From CAVVZJ01 sp963752755 (GTDB lineage: Bacteria; Planctomycetota; Planctomycetia; Isosphaerales; Isosphaeraceae), in the NCBI GenBank assembly GCA_963752755.1, contig CAVVZJ010000001.1, forward strand, positions 62,001 to 126,000: 64,000 bases of DNA, written 5' to 3'. The position numbers were made by a program, and so were the translations under genes. Of this stretch, positions 1 through 9,249 are shown piece by piece. The notes under the pieces were generated by a model, which saw only the letters and a list, made by a program, of their open reading frames with translations, was not told the origin of the DNA and made no database searches. The first letter of the stretch is position 1. Each line of letters begins with the position of its first letter.

Positions 1-673
1 CAGGCGTGCCCGGCCACGGAGCAGTCGGGCTTCGGGGTCGTCGGGGGTGAGTTCGAGGACCTGGTCGAGACGGGCCAGGGCCTGCTCCGGTCGGTTGCGG
101 GCCAGTTGCAAGGCCACGACCCGGCGCATGGTCGGTGCCGAGACGGGGTCGAACTCCAGGGCGCGGAAGTAGGCGGCCAGGGCATCATCGGCCCGGCCAA
201 GGGCCTCCAGCACCTGAGCCCGCGTCAAGTGGGCCTCGGACCGGCTCGGGTCAAGCTCGACGGCGGTATCCAGGTGTTTCAGCGCGGCGTCGGGCTGGCC
301 CATGAGGGCCTCCACCTCTCCCAGGCCGATCAAGGCCGCGGGATACTCCGAGTCGCGCTCCAGGGCCCGTCGATACGCGGCCTCGGCCAGGTCGAGCCGC
401 CCTTGAGCCTGCCAGACCCGCCCGAGTCGCTGCTGGACCTCAGCCGATCGCGGTTCGACAACCACCAGACGCTCCAGAATCCGCTGCGCCTCCGGCCAGT
501 CGCCCCGGTCCATCGCTGCCTGAGCGGCGTGGCTCAGCTCGCGCCGCAAGCCGCAGTTGCTCGGGCGAGTTGCCGGCGCGGTCGCTTCGATGGTTGGCCG
601 TGGCGCAACCGACCAGCAGGCCAGTCGTGGCCAGCCAGCAACCGGCTATGGCGATGACGGCTCGACGGCCCAT
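1..673 (-). CDS. TPR-repeat lipoprotein, C-terminus beyond window, one frameshift
   Basis: Reads as an exported lipoprotein with tetratricopeptide repeats, a fold used for protein-protein contacts. From the ATG at 673 the first ~23 residues form a hydrophobic leader ending in LLVGC, a lipobox whose Cys would be acylated. The signal-peptide frame runs to a stop near 440, but from about 550 leftwards a different frame carries clear TPR sequence (AQRILERLVVVEP, then ALARLDQVLELTPDD near the left edge) with no stop before base 1. One frame change near 540-600 is therefore needed to join leader and repeats. It is either a sequencing indel or a real break. The binding partner is unknown. The 3' end lies outside the window. 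Confidence 0.6.
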
Positions 674-1046
674 CCGCCCCGTCCCCCGTCCGCTGGGGTT
701 GCGACCCCGTTGTGGCTCTCCCACCCCGCCCCATTATCGAAAGCGGAGATCAGGACGCCGGCCTTCCCTGGCCGACCGCTTTCCCATCTTCACGATCGAC
801 CGCCGCCTACCCGGGCATTAAGCACAAAGTGGGCCCGCGGCTGACCGGACACCCCGAACCTTACGGTGGGCCTGCGCGGCGGTCAATGCGGATCGCGAAT
901 CATCCCGATCCGATCTGCCTGCCCATCTTGCCAGGTCCACGGGGCATGCGATTTGCCCGAATAATCTGCCAGCATCCTGACAACGATCCTCTGCCAGTGT
1001 CATGTCAACGACGGGCAACCTGCCGCGATAGGACAGGAGGGACGCG
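674..1046. other. Intergenic region, no gene seen
   Basis: This 373-bp divergent gap lies between the TPR lipoprotein start and the cupin start. No open frame with coding character, strong hairpin or good promoter pair was seen. The only clear element is a Shine-Dalgarno-like GGAGG just before the cupin ATG. Confidence 0.5.
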
Positions 1047-1394
1047 ATGGCTGGAGTCGATACCACCGTGAAGAAGGTCAGCTCCCGACATTCGCCCCGG
1101 GGCGACATGGGTCAGAAGTATCTGGCCACGGGCAAGAATGTGGCCATGCGTCTCTGGGAAGATGAGCCGCCCGGCGAGCCGAAGCCTGAGGCCCGTCGCG
1201 ATTACGAGACCGTTGGCTTCGTGATCTCCGGTCGCGCCGAGCTCCACCTGGAAGGTCAGATGGTCAAACTCGATCCCGGCGACTCCTGGGTCGTCCCCAA
1301 GGGGGCCGCCCACTTCTACCAGATTCTCGAACCATTCACCGCGGTCGAGGCGACCTATCCACCCGCACACGTGGAGGGTCGCGACCAGACTTGA
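1047..1394 (+). CDS. Single-domain cupin protein
   Basis: This 115-residue protein consists almost entirely of one cupin beta-barrel. The conserved cupin features are visible in the second half: a glycine-rich turn in VISGRAELHLEG (about residues 58-69), then LDPGDSWVVPKGAAHFYQ (about 74-91), which matches the motif with PG, a proline and a late His. Motif 1 lacks the usual paired metal-binding histidines, so metal binding is uncertain. A GGAGG lies about 7 bases before the ATG and supports the start. The gene stands alone and its substrate cannot be inferred. Confidence 0.75.
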   Translation: MAGVDTTVKKVSSRHSPRGDMGQKYLATGKNVAMRLWEDEPPGEPKPEARRDYETVGFVISGRAELHLEGQMVKLDPGDSWVVPKGAAHFYQILEPFTAVEATYPPAHVEGRDQT

Positions 1395-1436
1395 GCCGGC
1401 ATCGAGGACTGGCTGAGCTGAGCTGCCCCGTCAGCA

Positions 1437-2402
1437 CTACGCCACACCGCAGGCGGCCCGCGCCCGTTCGAGGACGATCCGCGCCGTCTTCCTCGCCCGA
1501 TCAGCAGCCGCGGCACGGACCTCGGCCACGCGGACCGGGTGCGTCAGCCACTCGGCTCGGCGCTCGCGGGCCTCGGCGAAGTGATTGATGATGTGCTCGG
1601 CCAGACGTTTCTTCACCTCGCCGTAGCCGATACCGCCCAGGCGATAGCGGCGATCGAACTCGGCAATCTCGCCTTCCGGGGCGAAAAGTCGGAAAAGCTG
1701 GAAGAGGTTGTCCGTCTCGGGATTCTTCGGGGCCTCGACCGGCGTGCTGTCGGTGACGATGCGCTTGCACTTCTTCTCGATCGTCTTGGGCTCATCGAAG
1801 ATCTCGATGGTGTTGCCGTAGCTCTTGGACATCTTGCGGCCGTCGATACCGGGGACGACCGACACGTTCGGGAGGATGTATGGCTCGGGGAGCTTGAAAA
1901 CCTCCACGTCGAACGTGCGGTTGAAGCGGTCGGCCACGTCGCGGGTGATCTCCAGGTGCTGCTTCTGATCTTGGCCGACGGGCACGACGTCGGCCTCGTA
2001 CAGGAGGATGTCGGCCGCCTGGAGGATCGGGTAGGCAAACAGGCCGTGCTCGGCCGGCAAGCCCTGCGCGATCTTGTCCTTGTAGCTGACGCACTTCTCC
2101 AGCCACGACATCGGCGTGATCGCCGTCAGGAGCCAGGCCAGTTCGGTCGTCTCGGGCACGTCCGACTGCACGAACAGCGTCGCCCTCTCCGGGTCGAGGC
2201 CGAGGGCGAGCATCGTCACGATGACGTCATTCGTGTAGTCGCGGAGCGTTGTGGCGTCGCGAAGGCTCGTCAAGGCGTGGTAATTCGCGACGAAGTAATA
2301 GGCCTCGTTGTCGTGCTGGAGCTTGAGGAACTGTCGCAGTGCCCCGAAGTAGTTGCCGATGTGCAGTGGCCCCGAGGGCTGGATTCCCGAGAGGATTCGC
2401 AT
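1437..2402 (-). CDS. trpS: Tryptophanyl-tRNA synthetase
   Basis: Class I aminoacyl-tRNA synthetase that charges tRNA-Trp with tryptophan using ATP, in the cytoplasm. The 321 residues match the usual bacterial TrpS length (~320-340). The HIGH-type signature is HIGN (residues 14-17, in SGPLHIGNYFG). The KMSKS loop is exact at about residues 190-194 (GRKMSKSYGN). The start MRILSGIQPSG is typical of the family and the frame is intact. It is divergent from the small gene at 2650, with about 250 bp between the starts that should hold both promoters. Confidence 0.97.
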   Translation of the reverse strand: MRILSGIQPSGPLHIGNYFGALRQFLKLQHDNEAYYFVANYHALTSLRDATTLRDYTNDVIVTMLALGLDPERATLFVQSDVPETTELAWLLTAITPMSWLEKCVSYKDKIAQGLPAEHGLFAYPILQAADILLYEADVVPVGQDQKQHLEITRDVADRFNRTFDVEVFKLPEPYILPNVSVVPGIDGRKMSKSYGNTIEIFDEPKTIEKKCKRIVTDSTPVEAPKNPETDNLFQLFRLFAPEGEIAEFDRRYRLGGIGYGEVKKRLAEHIINHFAEARERRAEWLTHPVRVAEVRAAAADRARKTARIVLERARAACGVA

Positions 2403-2649
2403 GATCGAAGATTTTCACGCATGATTGGCGAAACGGCACGGTCGTTGCCCACCACTTTACCAGCCCGAGACGGTCGCGGCCAAGTCGTGCCGGGGCGTGG
2501 TGGTGCCCGCGCCGTTGGAGAACGAGGGTGCGATCGCTAGAATCGCATGGGGAGGCGGGCCGGCCCGCCGTCGAGAGATCCGGGACGCCGCGACCGCCGT
2601 CAATGGTCTCGACACGTCCCACCCTTCGCCAGTTCGGGGGCCTCCGTCC

Positions 2650-3099
2650 ATGCTGGGCATTTACCAGAACCACGGCATCCGCTTCGAGTATCCGCCCGAC
2701 TGGGAAGTCGAGGTCTCCGACGACGGCCCCGGCCAGGCGACGGTCACGCTCGAATCCGCGGGTGGTACGGCCTTCGCCCTGGTCCGCATCGATGAGGACC
2801 GCCCCGCGCCCGCCGAATTGGCCGACGAGGCACTCGAGGCGATGCGGGCCGAGTATCCCTCGCTCGACTCCGCTCCTGCGATGGAGACCATCGACGGCCA
2901 CCACGCCATCGGCCACGACGTCGAGTTCCTCAGCCTCGACATCGCCAATTCGTGCAACATTCGCTGCTTCCGCACGGCTCGCCGCACTGTCTTCGTCTTC
3001 GGCCAGTGGTCGGACCTCGACGGTGAGGAGCCCGAGGGGCTGATGAAGGCTCTGCGACATTCGATCGAAGAGACCGACGCCTCTGAGCCCGTGGATTGA
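2650..3099 (+). CDS. Conserved hypothetical protein, 149 aa
   Basis: I do not recognise a named family. The 149-residue product has no signal peptide or TM segment. It begins with a beta-rich stretch around YQNHGIRFEYPPDWEVEV, reminiscent of small PsbP/DUF1795-like proteins in which an amphipathic 'F.YP..W' strand opens the domain; this is inference from pattern only. A central IDGHHAIGHDVEFLS is followed by a strand pattern ending in RRTVFVFGQWSD. The ATG at 2650 is the first start that begins at this domain; the open frame extends further upstream without protein-like character. It ends 24 bases before the convergent hydrolase stop. Confidence 0.7.
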   Translation: MLGIYQNHGIRFEYPPDWEVEVSDDGPGQATVTLESAGGTAFALVRIDEDRPAPAELADEALEAMRAEYPSLDSAPAMETIDGHHAIGHDVEFLSLDIANSCNIRCFRTARRTVFVFGQWSDLDGEEPEGLMKALRHSIEETDASEPVD

Positions 3100-3123
3100 C
3101 CAGGCGCACGTGGGCCGCACGCC

Positions 3124-4008
3124 CTATGGGCTCACCGCTCGATCGAGGAAGGTCGCGATCCGATCGGCCAGGGCGGGGCCGCCGACGTCGAAGACGTCGG
3201 AGTGGCGGGCGTCGGGCACGTCCTCGAACTGAACCGGACCGGTGAGGGCGTCGGCCAGGCGTCGGCCGTCGGTCAGTGGGGCGATCGTGTCCTTGCTGCC
3301 ATGGAGGATCAAGGCCGGCACCTGCAACCGAGGCGCCAGGTCGATCGGCCGGGGCGTGTCGAGCGGTACGCCGGCCAGCCGGCCGGCGCGTCGGAGCATC
3401 CAGCGGGCGAAGAAGCCGGGCAGGTGCCAGCGACGGAGCCAGGCGGCGACCGTTGGCGTCAGATCGGGATAGGGGGCCTCCAGCACGACCGCGCGGAGGC
3501 GAGGCTCGTCCACCGCCGCCCGCAGGACGATGGCCGCGCCCATCGAACGGCCCCAGGCGGCTAGCTTCATTCCGGGTCCGATGCGCCCGGACAGGGTGGC
3601 GACCCACGCCCGCAGGTCGTCGGCCTCGCGACCGCCGAACGAGGTCCAGTCGCCGCCCGACTGGCCGCGGCCTCGCGAGTCGATCACGACGACGTTCCAG
3701 CCCCGACTGGCCAGTGCCTCGGCCCGGCCGGAGAGCGCGGCGCGGTCCTCGGCGAAGCCGTGGAGGAGGACGAGCGTCCGGCCGTCGGCATCGGGGGCCG
3801 ATCGCCAGGCCCCGGCCAGTCGGGCGCCGTCGGATGCCACGACGGTCAAGGGTTCCCACGGCGGCGGCTCGCGTTCCGGTCGCGACGGGTCGTGCCGCCG
3901 GCCCGCCGTGACCAGCGACCACGCCCCGAACTCCACGATCCCGACCAGCGCGCAGCCGGCCAGGCCGGCGACAAATCCGAGCAGGCCGGCGAGCACATGA
4001 CTCCACAT
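3124..4008 (-). CDS. Membrane-anchored alpha/beta hydrolase
   Basis: Serine hydrolase of the alpha/beta fold with an N-terminal membrane anchor (SHVLAGLLGFVAGLAGCALVG). The fold landmarks are in order: oxyanion region VLLHGFAEDR, nucleophile elbow GRSMGAA (Ser in G-x-S-x-G), acid near ILHGSKDTIAP, and a late His in DARHSDVF. This is the BEM46/YqjL-like lipase or esterase pattern; the substrate is unknown. The ATG at 4008 sits just after an AT-rich patch, unlike the surrounding GC-rich DNA, which suggests a promoter. The frame is open upstream into the comEC C-terminus with no stop between (see comEC). Confidence 0.85.
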   Translation of the reverse strand: MWSHVLAGLLGFVAGLAGCALVGIVEFGAWSLVTAGRRHDPSRPEREPPPWEPLTVVASDGARLAGAWRSAPDADGRTLVLLHGFAEDRAALSGRAEALASRGWNVVVIDSRGRGQSGGDWTSFGGREADDLRAWVATLSGRIGPGMKLAAWGRSMGAAIVLRAAVDEPRLRAVVLEAPYPDLTPTVAAWLRRWHLPGFFARWMLRRAGRLAGVPLDTPRPIDLAPRLQVPALILHGSKDTIAPLTDGRRLADALTGPVQFEDVPDARHSDVFDVGGPALADRIATFLDRAVSP

Positions 4009-6607
4009 TCCAATTATAAATTGCTTTTGAGTTGCAACCAAAGACGGGAAATCCTGGCTTCCGGACTCTTCGAGGAAGCCCCGCACCCCCAATCCGCCCG
4101 GCTCCCAGCGGACCCGCACGGCCCCCTCGCGCCAGGTCCGCCGCACGGGGACGCCCCGGCGCTCGGGCGGGGCGAGGGCGTCTGAGGCGTGGTCGATCGG
4201 TCGTCGCTGGCTGGCGAGGACCAGGCGAGGCGCGGCCCATTCGTAGAGCCAGGGCGGATTGGCCGCCCGGCCGCCGTGGTGCGGGGCGAGGAAGGCGTCC
4301 CAGCGGCGCGGAGGCATCGCCAGCAACTCGGCCAGGCCGGCGCCTTCGAGGTCGCCGGTCAGGAGGAGGTGGCGGCCGTCGCACGACGAGGTCGAGCACG
4401 AGGCTCCGGTCGTTGTCGGGCGCGTCGCGGAGCCAGCGCTCGGGCGGATGCAGCACGTCGGCGACCAGGCCGCCGCCGAGGTCCAGCCGCGAACCGGCCT
4501 TCAGTGTCCGGACCGGCACGCCCCGCCACTTGCACAAGGCGAGCAGGTCGCTGGCGCCCGGGTTGTCCTGGCCGACGAAGCCTGGCGGCACGCGAACCTC
4601 GCCCACCGCGAAGCGGTCGAGCAGGTCGGGAAGGCCGTTGTAGTGGTCCGAATCGGCGTGGCTGAGGACGACCGTATCGATCCGCCTGGCGCCTCGGGAC
4701 CAGAGTGCCGGGGCGATCACGCGGCGGCCGACGTGCGGGTCGCGCAGCTTGCCGCAGTCGTAGAGCAACGTTCGTCCCTCGGGCGATCGCACGAGGATCG
4801 CGAGCCCGTGATCGACCGCCAGGACCTGCACCTCCGGCACCTCGGGAGACGTGGGAGCCAAGACGACCGCCGCCCCCACCCCGAACCAGGCGAGCCAGCG
4901 CGCCCCGATCACCTTCCACCAGTTCCGGCCCGCGCGGCTGGCGAACACCAGGGCCGCCAGCAGCACAAGTGAACCGACCACCCACCAGTGTGGCGGCGAT
5001 GCCACGAAGGCATGGCTCCCCGGGATCGCGGCTCCCTGGCGTACGATCCCGGCGTTGAGCCGAAGCAGTTGAACGCTCGCCCAGGTCAGCGGTGAGGGCG
5101 TCGGGATTCCGGTGAGCGACCAGAGCAAGGTCACGCCCGCCAGGCCGAGGGTCGGCAAGGAAAGCGGGATCAGGACGAGGTTCAAGGCGATCCCGACCAG
5201 CGGCACGAGGTGAAACCGCGCCATGACCAGCGGCAAGGTCGCCAGCCAGACCACGACCGAGGCGATCGCCATCAGGCGGAGCCAGTCGCCGACCGCGCCA
5301 AGCGCCTTCTTGCCGCGGCTCGCGTAGCGGCGTTCCAAAGCATCGAGCCGTTGCCCGGGCGAGGGCTCGACCGCGAAGGCGACCGCCGGAGGCTCGATCC
5401 ACGAGGCGGCCCCCTTCACCCCGACCACCCGTGCCACCGGGGGCACGGCCCAGATCATCGCGATCACCGCGAGGAACGAGAGCTGGCACCCCACATCGAA
5501 CAAGGACGCCGGGTTCAGGCTCAGCGTCACCAGGGCCGCCGCGGCCACCAGGTTCGACGACCAGGCGCAGCGGTCGCGGATCACGCCCAGACAGAGGAAG
5601 ACCGTCATCGTCGCCGATCGCACGACCGACGGCATCCCCCCGACCAGCAAGGCATAGCCGATCGTGCAGGCCAGGATCACCCGGGCGCTGCGGCGACGAC
5701 TTGCGCCGGCGAACAGAAGAATCAAGCCGGTCAACACGGCGAGTGCTTGCATGTGAAGACCCGAGATCGCGAGCAGGTGCATGGTTCCGGTGCGGGCGAA
5801 GGCGTCGTTGACGTCCGGGTCGATCGCCTCGCGATGCCCGAGCAGCAGGGCCGCGGCCAGCGGGGCGACGTCGGGCGGCAGGCCGGCGACGAGCCGCTGG
5901 TGGGCCGCTGATCGGAGCCGGCCCAGCCATCGCATCCCGAGCCAGGGGACGCCGTTCGGGTCGGGCTGGAGTCCCTCCGTGGCGTCGATCGCGAGTCGCA
6001 ACGCCGGATGCCCCTCGCGAGGGCCCGGAGCCGGCGGTCCGACTCGCCCGGGTTGAGCGGGCCGGGGATTGCCTGGAGCGTTCCCGCGGCCTCGACCGGC
6101 TGGCCCATCGCGAGGTCGGTCCGGTCCCCCGAGGCATAGACCAGCAGGCGGCCGGACGCCGGTTGCCAGAGCCGACCGTCGCAACGGGCCGTCACGGCGA
6201 GTACCGTCCGGGTCGAGCCCGCGTCGCCCGGCCCATCGCCCGGCCGGTACTCCGGCACCTCGACCAGAACGCCCCGCAGCCAGGCCGGCTGGGGTACGCT
6301 CCAGTCGAATCGTGCCAGGTCGTCCGGCGCCCTATCGACGGTCGAGCGACGATGCCAGCCTCCTCCGACGCCGACGGCCGCCGCCAGCAGGCCCATCCCG
6401 AAGATCCAGCGGGGACCCCGTCCGCAGGCCGCGATCGCCAGCAAGGCCGCGATGGCCGCAAACGATTCCCCAGGTCCTGGTGCTGGCCTCGACGGCGTAC
6501 TCTTCCAGTGCGATCCCGGTCGCGAACCCGACGGCGGTCGGCGCCAGCGGGGCGATCGGGAGCCGGGGGCGGCGTCGGGGACGCGGGGCCTCGGAGTCCG
6601 GACTCAT
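4009..6607 (-). CDS. comEC: ComEC/Rec2-family DNA uptake channel, three frame breaks
   Basis: Inner-membrane channel of the natural transformation machinery, thought to pass single-stranded DNA into the cytoplasm. Domains in order: an N-terminal DUF4131-like region starting MSPDSEAPRPR (ATG at 6607), the competence domain with many TM helices (TMHLLAISGLHMQAL, then several hydrophobic segments), and a C-terminal metallo-beta-lactamase domain with the motif SHADSDHYNG. Homology jumps frame near 6460, near 6020 and at about 4384, where SLVLDLV continues as CDGRHLLLTGD in another frame. The last part runs in frame into the hydrolase with no stop, so the 3' boundary given is approximate. Three indels in an otherwise well conserved protein suggest sequence errors. 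Confidence 0.8.
4011..4042 (-). promoter_or_regulatory. Candidate promoter of the alpha/beta hydrolase gene
   Basis: On the minus strand this AT-rich patch reads TTGGTT, 17 bases, then TATAAT, ending about 4 bases before the hydrolase ATG. If used, the transcript would be nearly leaderless. It is the only sigma70-like pair with a perfect -10 noticed in this part of the window. The match is by eye only. Confidence 0.4.
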
Positions 6608-6840
6608 CGGGCTGGGGCGTCTGGATGGAGGAAGTGGGAGGGCGGCGCCACGTCGCGACGCGGTTGGGCTCAGACTAGCAGAACCGTGAGGACGGGCCAA
6701 GCGGCCGGTCGGGAACCGGGGGACGAGGCGGGCGCCGGATTCACCACGAAGGCACAAAGGGCGCGAGGAACGATCGGGAACCCGTCGGTGGACTGCATGA
6801 GCCGTCGGCGCGTGCGCTCGGCGATGACCTGTCACTGGAC

Positions 6841-6930
6841 GGAACTCCTTGTGGCATGGTTGGTTGGTGCGGTTCATCGGTTCGCTTCGTTCTGCGTTTT
6901 CCGGGGGCCTCGGCGGCGGATTCCGGCTCG
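6841..6930 (+). repeat. Dispersed repeat family R1, core copy 1
   Basis: First of four recognisable copies. The shared core reads GGAACT..TTG, then TGGTGCGGTTCATCGGTT, CTTCGTT.TGCGTTTTC and ends near GGATTCC. Other copies are at 7057-7140, 41115-41203 and 41398-41487. It is intergenic and non-coding. Copies differ by scattered substitutions, so the family is old. Confidence 0.75.
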
Positions 6931-7056
6931 ATTCGCGACGGGAGGGAGCCGTTCACGGGACGATTCCGCGGAGGCGTGGTCGGGGAGGAGCCGGCTGCTG
7001 GAATCGTGTCGGTGGCTCGTGGCGCGCGTGCGCGACGCGGAGACGTCGCGGCGGGT

Positions 7057-7140
7057 GGAACTTGTTGTACCATTAGCATTTGGTGCGGTTCATCGGTTGG
7101 CTTCGTTTTGAGTTTTCGAGCGTCGGCACGGATTTCGGTT
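7057..7140 (+). repeat. Dispersed repeat family R1, core copy 2
   Basis: Second core copy, about 215 bp after copy 1 in the same orientation. It shares TGGTGCGGTTCATCGGTTG and GGCTTCGTTTTG with copies 1, 3 and 4, and ends with GATTTCGGTT as copy 3 does. Confidence 0.75.
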
Positions 7141-7249
7141 CCCGGGAAGGGGGCTGCTGGGAAGCGGGATGGCCATTCGTCTGCCAGCGGGACGGGACGA
7201 TCCGGGGGAGGAATACGTTGGCCAGGGAATGACCGTGGATGTGGGCGAA

Positions 7250-7363
7250 TTGTCAAAGAACGCCTGGAGCCGTTCCGACGTTGCCGGGATCGCGCGCAGG
7301 GCCGAGCGCGGTCGATACTTCTTCAAAAGTGGTGATCGATGGGGAGAATCGGCGGGAATTTTC
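7250..7363 (+). repeat. R1 tail segment, copy 1
   Basis: This segment follows the core by about 110 bp and matches 41570-41686 in order and spacing: TTGTCAAAG, then CTTCAAAAG/CCTCAAAAG, GTGATCGATG and CGGCGGGAATT. The order core-core-tail is the same at both loci, so the whole ~500-bp block is duplicated. Confidence 0.65.
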
Positions 7364-7657
7364 GATGCGTTAGTGATCCGGGTCCGTCTTCGGACCTTGA
7401 CTCCTGTCTCCGAGCCGAAAAAACCGGGCTCCGAGGACGGACCACAGCCACCCGTCGTGTTCTGGGGTGAAGAGGCCGACGAAGAGACATTTGGACTGAC
7501 CGAGAACGGGAACGGCGAGCCGGCGTTGGGTGCCGATGAAATCGAGGCATGGGCGTGGGTCTGAGAGTTGAGGCCAGTAGGGTATGGATAGCACAATGGG
7601 AAGGGATAGAATCGGTTCTCCCGATTGCAACCGATCCCGGCCTTCAACCCACAACCG

Positions 7658-8452
7658 ATGCGTCCACCGTTCTATCAGCGGAAGACTTTTTGGGAAGGCT
7701 CCGAATTCTGGGTCTCCATACCGGCTGCGTTGACGGCATTCGCCGCTGCGATTGTGCCCGTAAAAGACAAGAGCCTTCCGAGTGCAGCAGCCTGCGTCCT
7801 CGTCATTCTCGGCGCAGTGTGTCGGCACATGGCCAAGCGACTAGCTCACGCCGACTGGACTAGGCAACAGGACGAGGTTGAAGCACTCCGGCAACGATAT
7901 GGGGCGCAGGCCAAACGGATGATCGGGAAGATTTTGGAAACATTCCGCTCCCGTTACTTCGAGGGTGAGGCCGGCGAGGAAAGATATGAGCATCGAGTAA
8001 CCTTGTTCGCTTGCTCCGAATCTGCCGATGGCGACACAACGGGGAAGCGATTGGTCATTTTCGCTCGCGCAGGGATCCATCCCGATTCGACTAGCTCTTG
8101 GCCCGTTGACGATAACGACCCCAGAGGATGCCGTGGATTCGCAGCCTCGATTTGGTTCCACGAAGTAACAAAATTTAAGCTAGCCGCTTGTGATTGGCCT
8201 GAAAATGATGGCGACCCGCTACAGAAGGCGCGATATGCGGAAAGTCTGGAGATAACGGTTGCAGAAGCAGAGGCGTTGCGGGTCCACTCGAGGATGTTCG
8301 TAGGAACCCCGATCCTCGTCAACAATCAACGGTGGGGCGTCTTGCTACTTGACAGTCAGAAGGATGGGCCGCCTTTCGATAGAACCAAGAGCGCGTTCTT
8401 GCGCCGGTACGCCAAGGTGATAGAGGCCGCACTGGAGGGGATTGAGCCATGA
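7658..8452 (+). CDS. Two-TM protein with cytoplasmic GAF-like domain
   Basis: The 264-residue product has two predicted membrane helices near the N-terminus (FWVSIPAALTAFAAAIV and SAAACVLVILGAVC), a charged, possibly coiled linker (DWTRQQDEVEALRQRY), and a C-terminal domain that looks like GAF: VTLFACSES, a hydrophobic-strand KRLVIFARAG, a ligand-loop region, then GTPILVNNQRWGVLLLDSQ. GAF domains bind small ligands such as cyclic nucleotides or sense redox state; which ligand applies here is unknown. The ATG at 7658 begins just before TM1; a TTG at 7625 is an alternative. The stop overlaps the next gene's ATG by four bases (ATGA), so the two are translationally coupled. Base composition is clearly less GC-rich than the neighbours, suggesting transfer. 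Confidence 0.7.
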   Translation: MRPPFYQRKTFWEGSEFWVSIPAALTAFAAAIVPVKDKSLPSAAACVLVILGAVCRHMAKRLAHADWTRQQDEVEALRQRYGAQAKRMIGKILETFRSRYFEGEAGEERYEHRVTLFACSESADGDTTGKRLVIFARAGIHPDSTSSWPVDDNDPRGCRGFAASIWFHEVTKFKLAACDWPENDGDPLQKARYAESLEITVAEAEALRVHSRMFVGTPILVNNQRWGVLLLDSQKDGPPFDRTKSAFLRRYAKVIEAALEGIEP

Positions 8453-8886
8453 CCCGACAAATCCTCCTCGATCCAGAGGATATCGCCGAACTAGAGCCGA
8501 AGGAGGGCAACGAGACTGGCTTCCAGATGCTTGCCCCGCATGCTATTCCAAGATCTTTTATGTTTGCAAGTGATGATTCTGGGATTTCTCGCATCCGATT
8601 TCAGTACCAAGGTACTGAGCAAGGTACTGAGCGACCCGACCGGAGCGAGAGACTCGATGACAAGAGCGAACCAGTAATCTTGGTCAAGACTCAAGGCCAC
8701 CCAAGGAAAGTTGTCGAACTTGAATTTGTTGATCCCATATCCTTCGAGAATGTTCGCTCGGCGGCGTCTCGGCTCGCGGCGGTAGCCCCATCCATCGATA
8801 AAGTTGGGTTGCGGCTTAGCTACAAAATGGTTGCAAGCATATTGGAGTCATTGGAGTCATTTGCTGGGATGCCAGGGATCGATTAA
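8449..8886 (+). CDS. Small partner protein of the GAF membrane protein, unknown function
   Basis: This 145-residue soluble protein has no signal peptide, TM segment or motif I can name. It overlaps the upstream GAF gene by the ATGA at 8449-8452, so the pair is surely one operon. The N-terminal third is acidic (LLDPEDIAELEPKEGNE); the middle has an alternating pattern suggesting beta strands (EPVILVKTQ, KVVELEFVDP); the C-terminus is helical. Its GC content is as low as the partner's. It could be an effector or regulator working with the membrane sensor, but that is inference from context. Confidence 0.65.
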   Translation: MTRQILLDPEDIAELEPKEGNETGFQMLAPHAIPRSFMFASDDSGISRIRFQYQGTEQGTERPDRSERLDDKSEPVILVKTQGHPRKVVELEFVDPISFENVRSAASRLAAVAPSIDKVGLRLSYKMVASILESLESFAGMPGID

Positions 8887-9249
8887 CGGCCGCAATTCGT
8901 TGTGCAGAATCCCCGCCTGCACAACGAATCAGCCGATCTACTAAACGTTTGTGCAAAGCCGATCGGGTTCGAAGAGGGACCCCGGCCATTCGTCGTTCGG
9001 ATTGGATCTAGGGGCGGAACGACACGACGCCAGCGGCCCGATGGGGGTGGGCGGCGGTCTGCGTCGTCCAGAGGTCCGGGCACCGTCCTTTCACCTTTCC
9101 GCCGCCTGACGATCAAGCTCCGCGGACCCGCCCGCCGGGAACAGGCCCCATCATACCAGAATGCCGGCGCTGCATAATTGCCGATCGGGGGGTCTTGAGG
9201 TAGAGCGACGTCAGTCAGGCTGGGTGGGTGGGTCGCCGATGCAACGTCC
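8887..9249. other. Intergenic region between convergent genes
   Basis: 363 bp between the small partner gene and the convergent kinase-WD40 stop. It returns to high GC from about 8980. No hairpin followed by T-run, repeat or small gene was identified. Confidence 0.5.

Larger units (their letters stand above)
6608..7657. other. Gene-poor region dominated by repeat block R1
   Basis: About 1.05 kb with no gene I can support. It holds two R1 core copies and one R1 tail. The remainder (about 7365-7657) has lower GC and no protein-like frame. It includes a palindrome-poor stretch leading into the two-gene cassette. Open frames crossing it are explained by the repeat sequence and are not annotated. 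Confidence 0.6.

Noticed and set aside
7169..7564. Plus-strand open frame of 131 codons
   Set aside because: It lies across the R1 repeat tail, has no ribosome site or recognisable domain, and does not align with the second R1 locus as protein.
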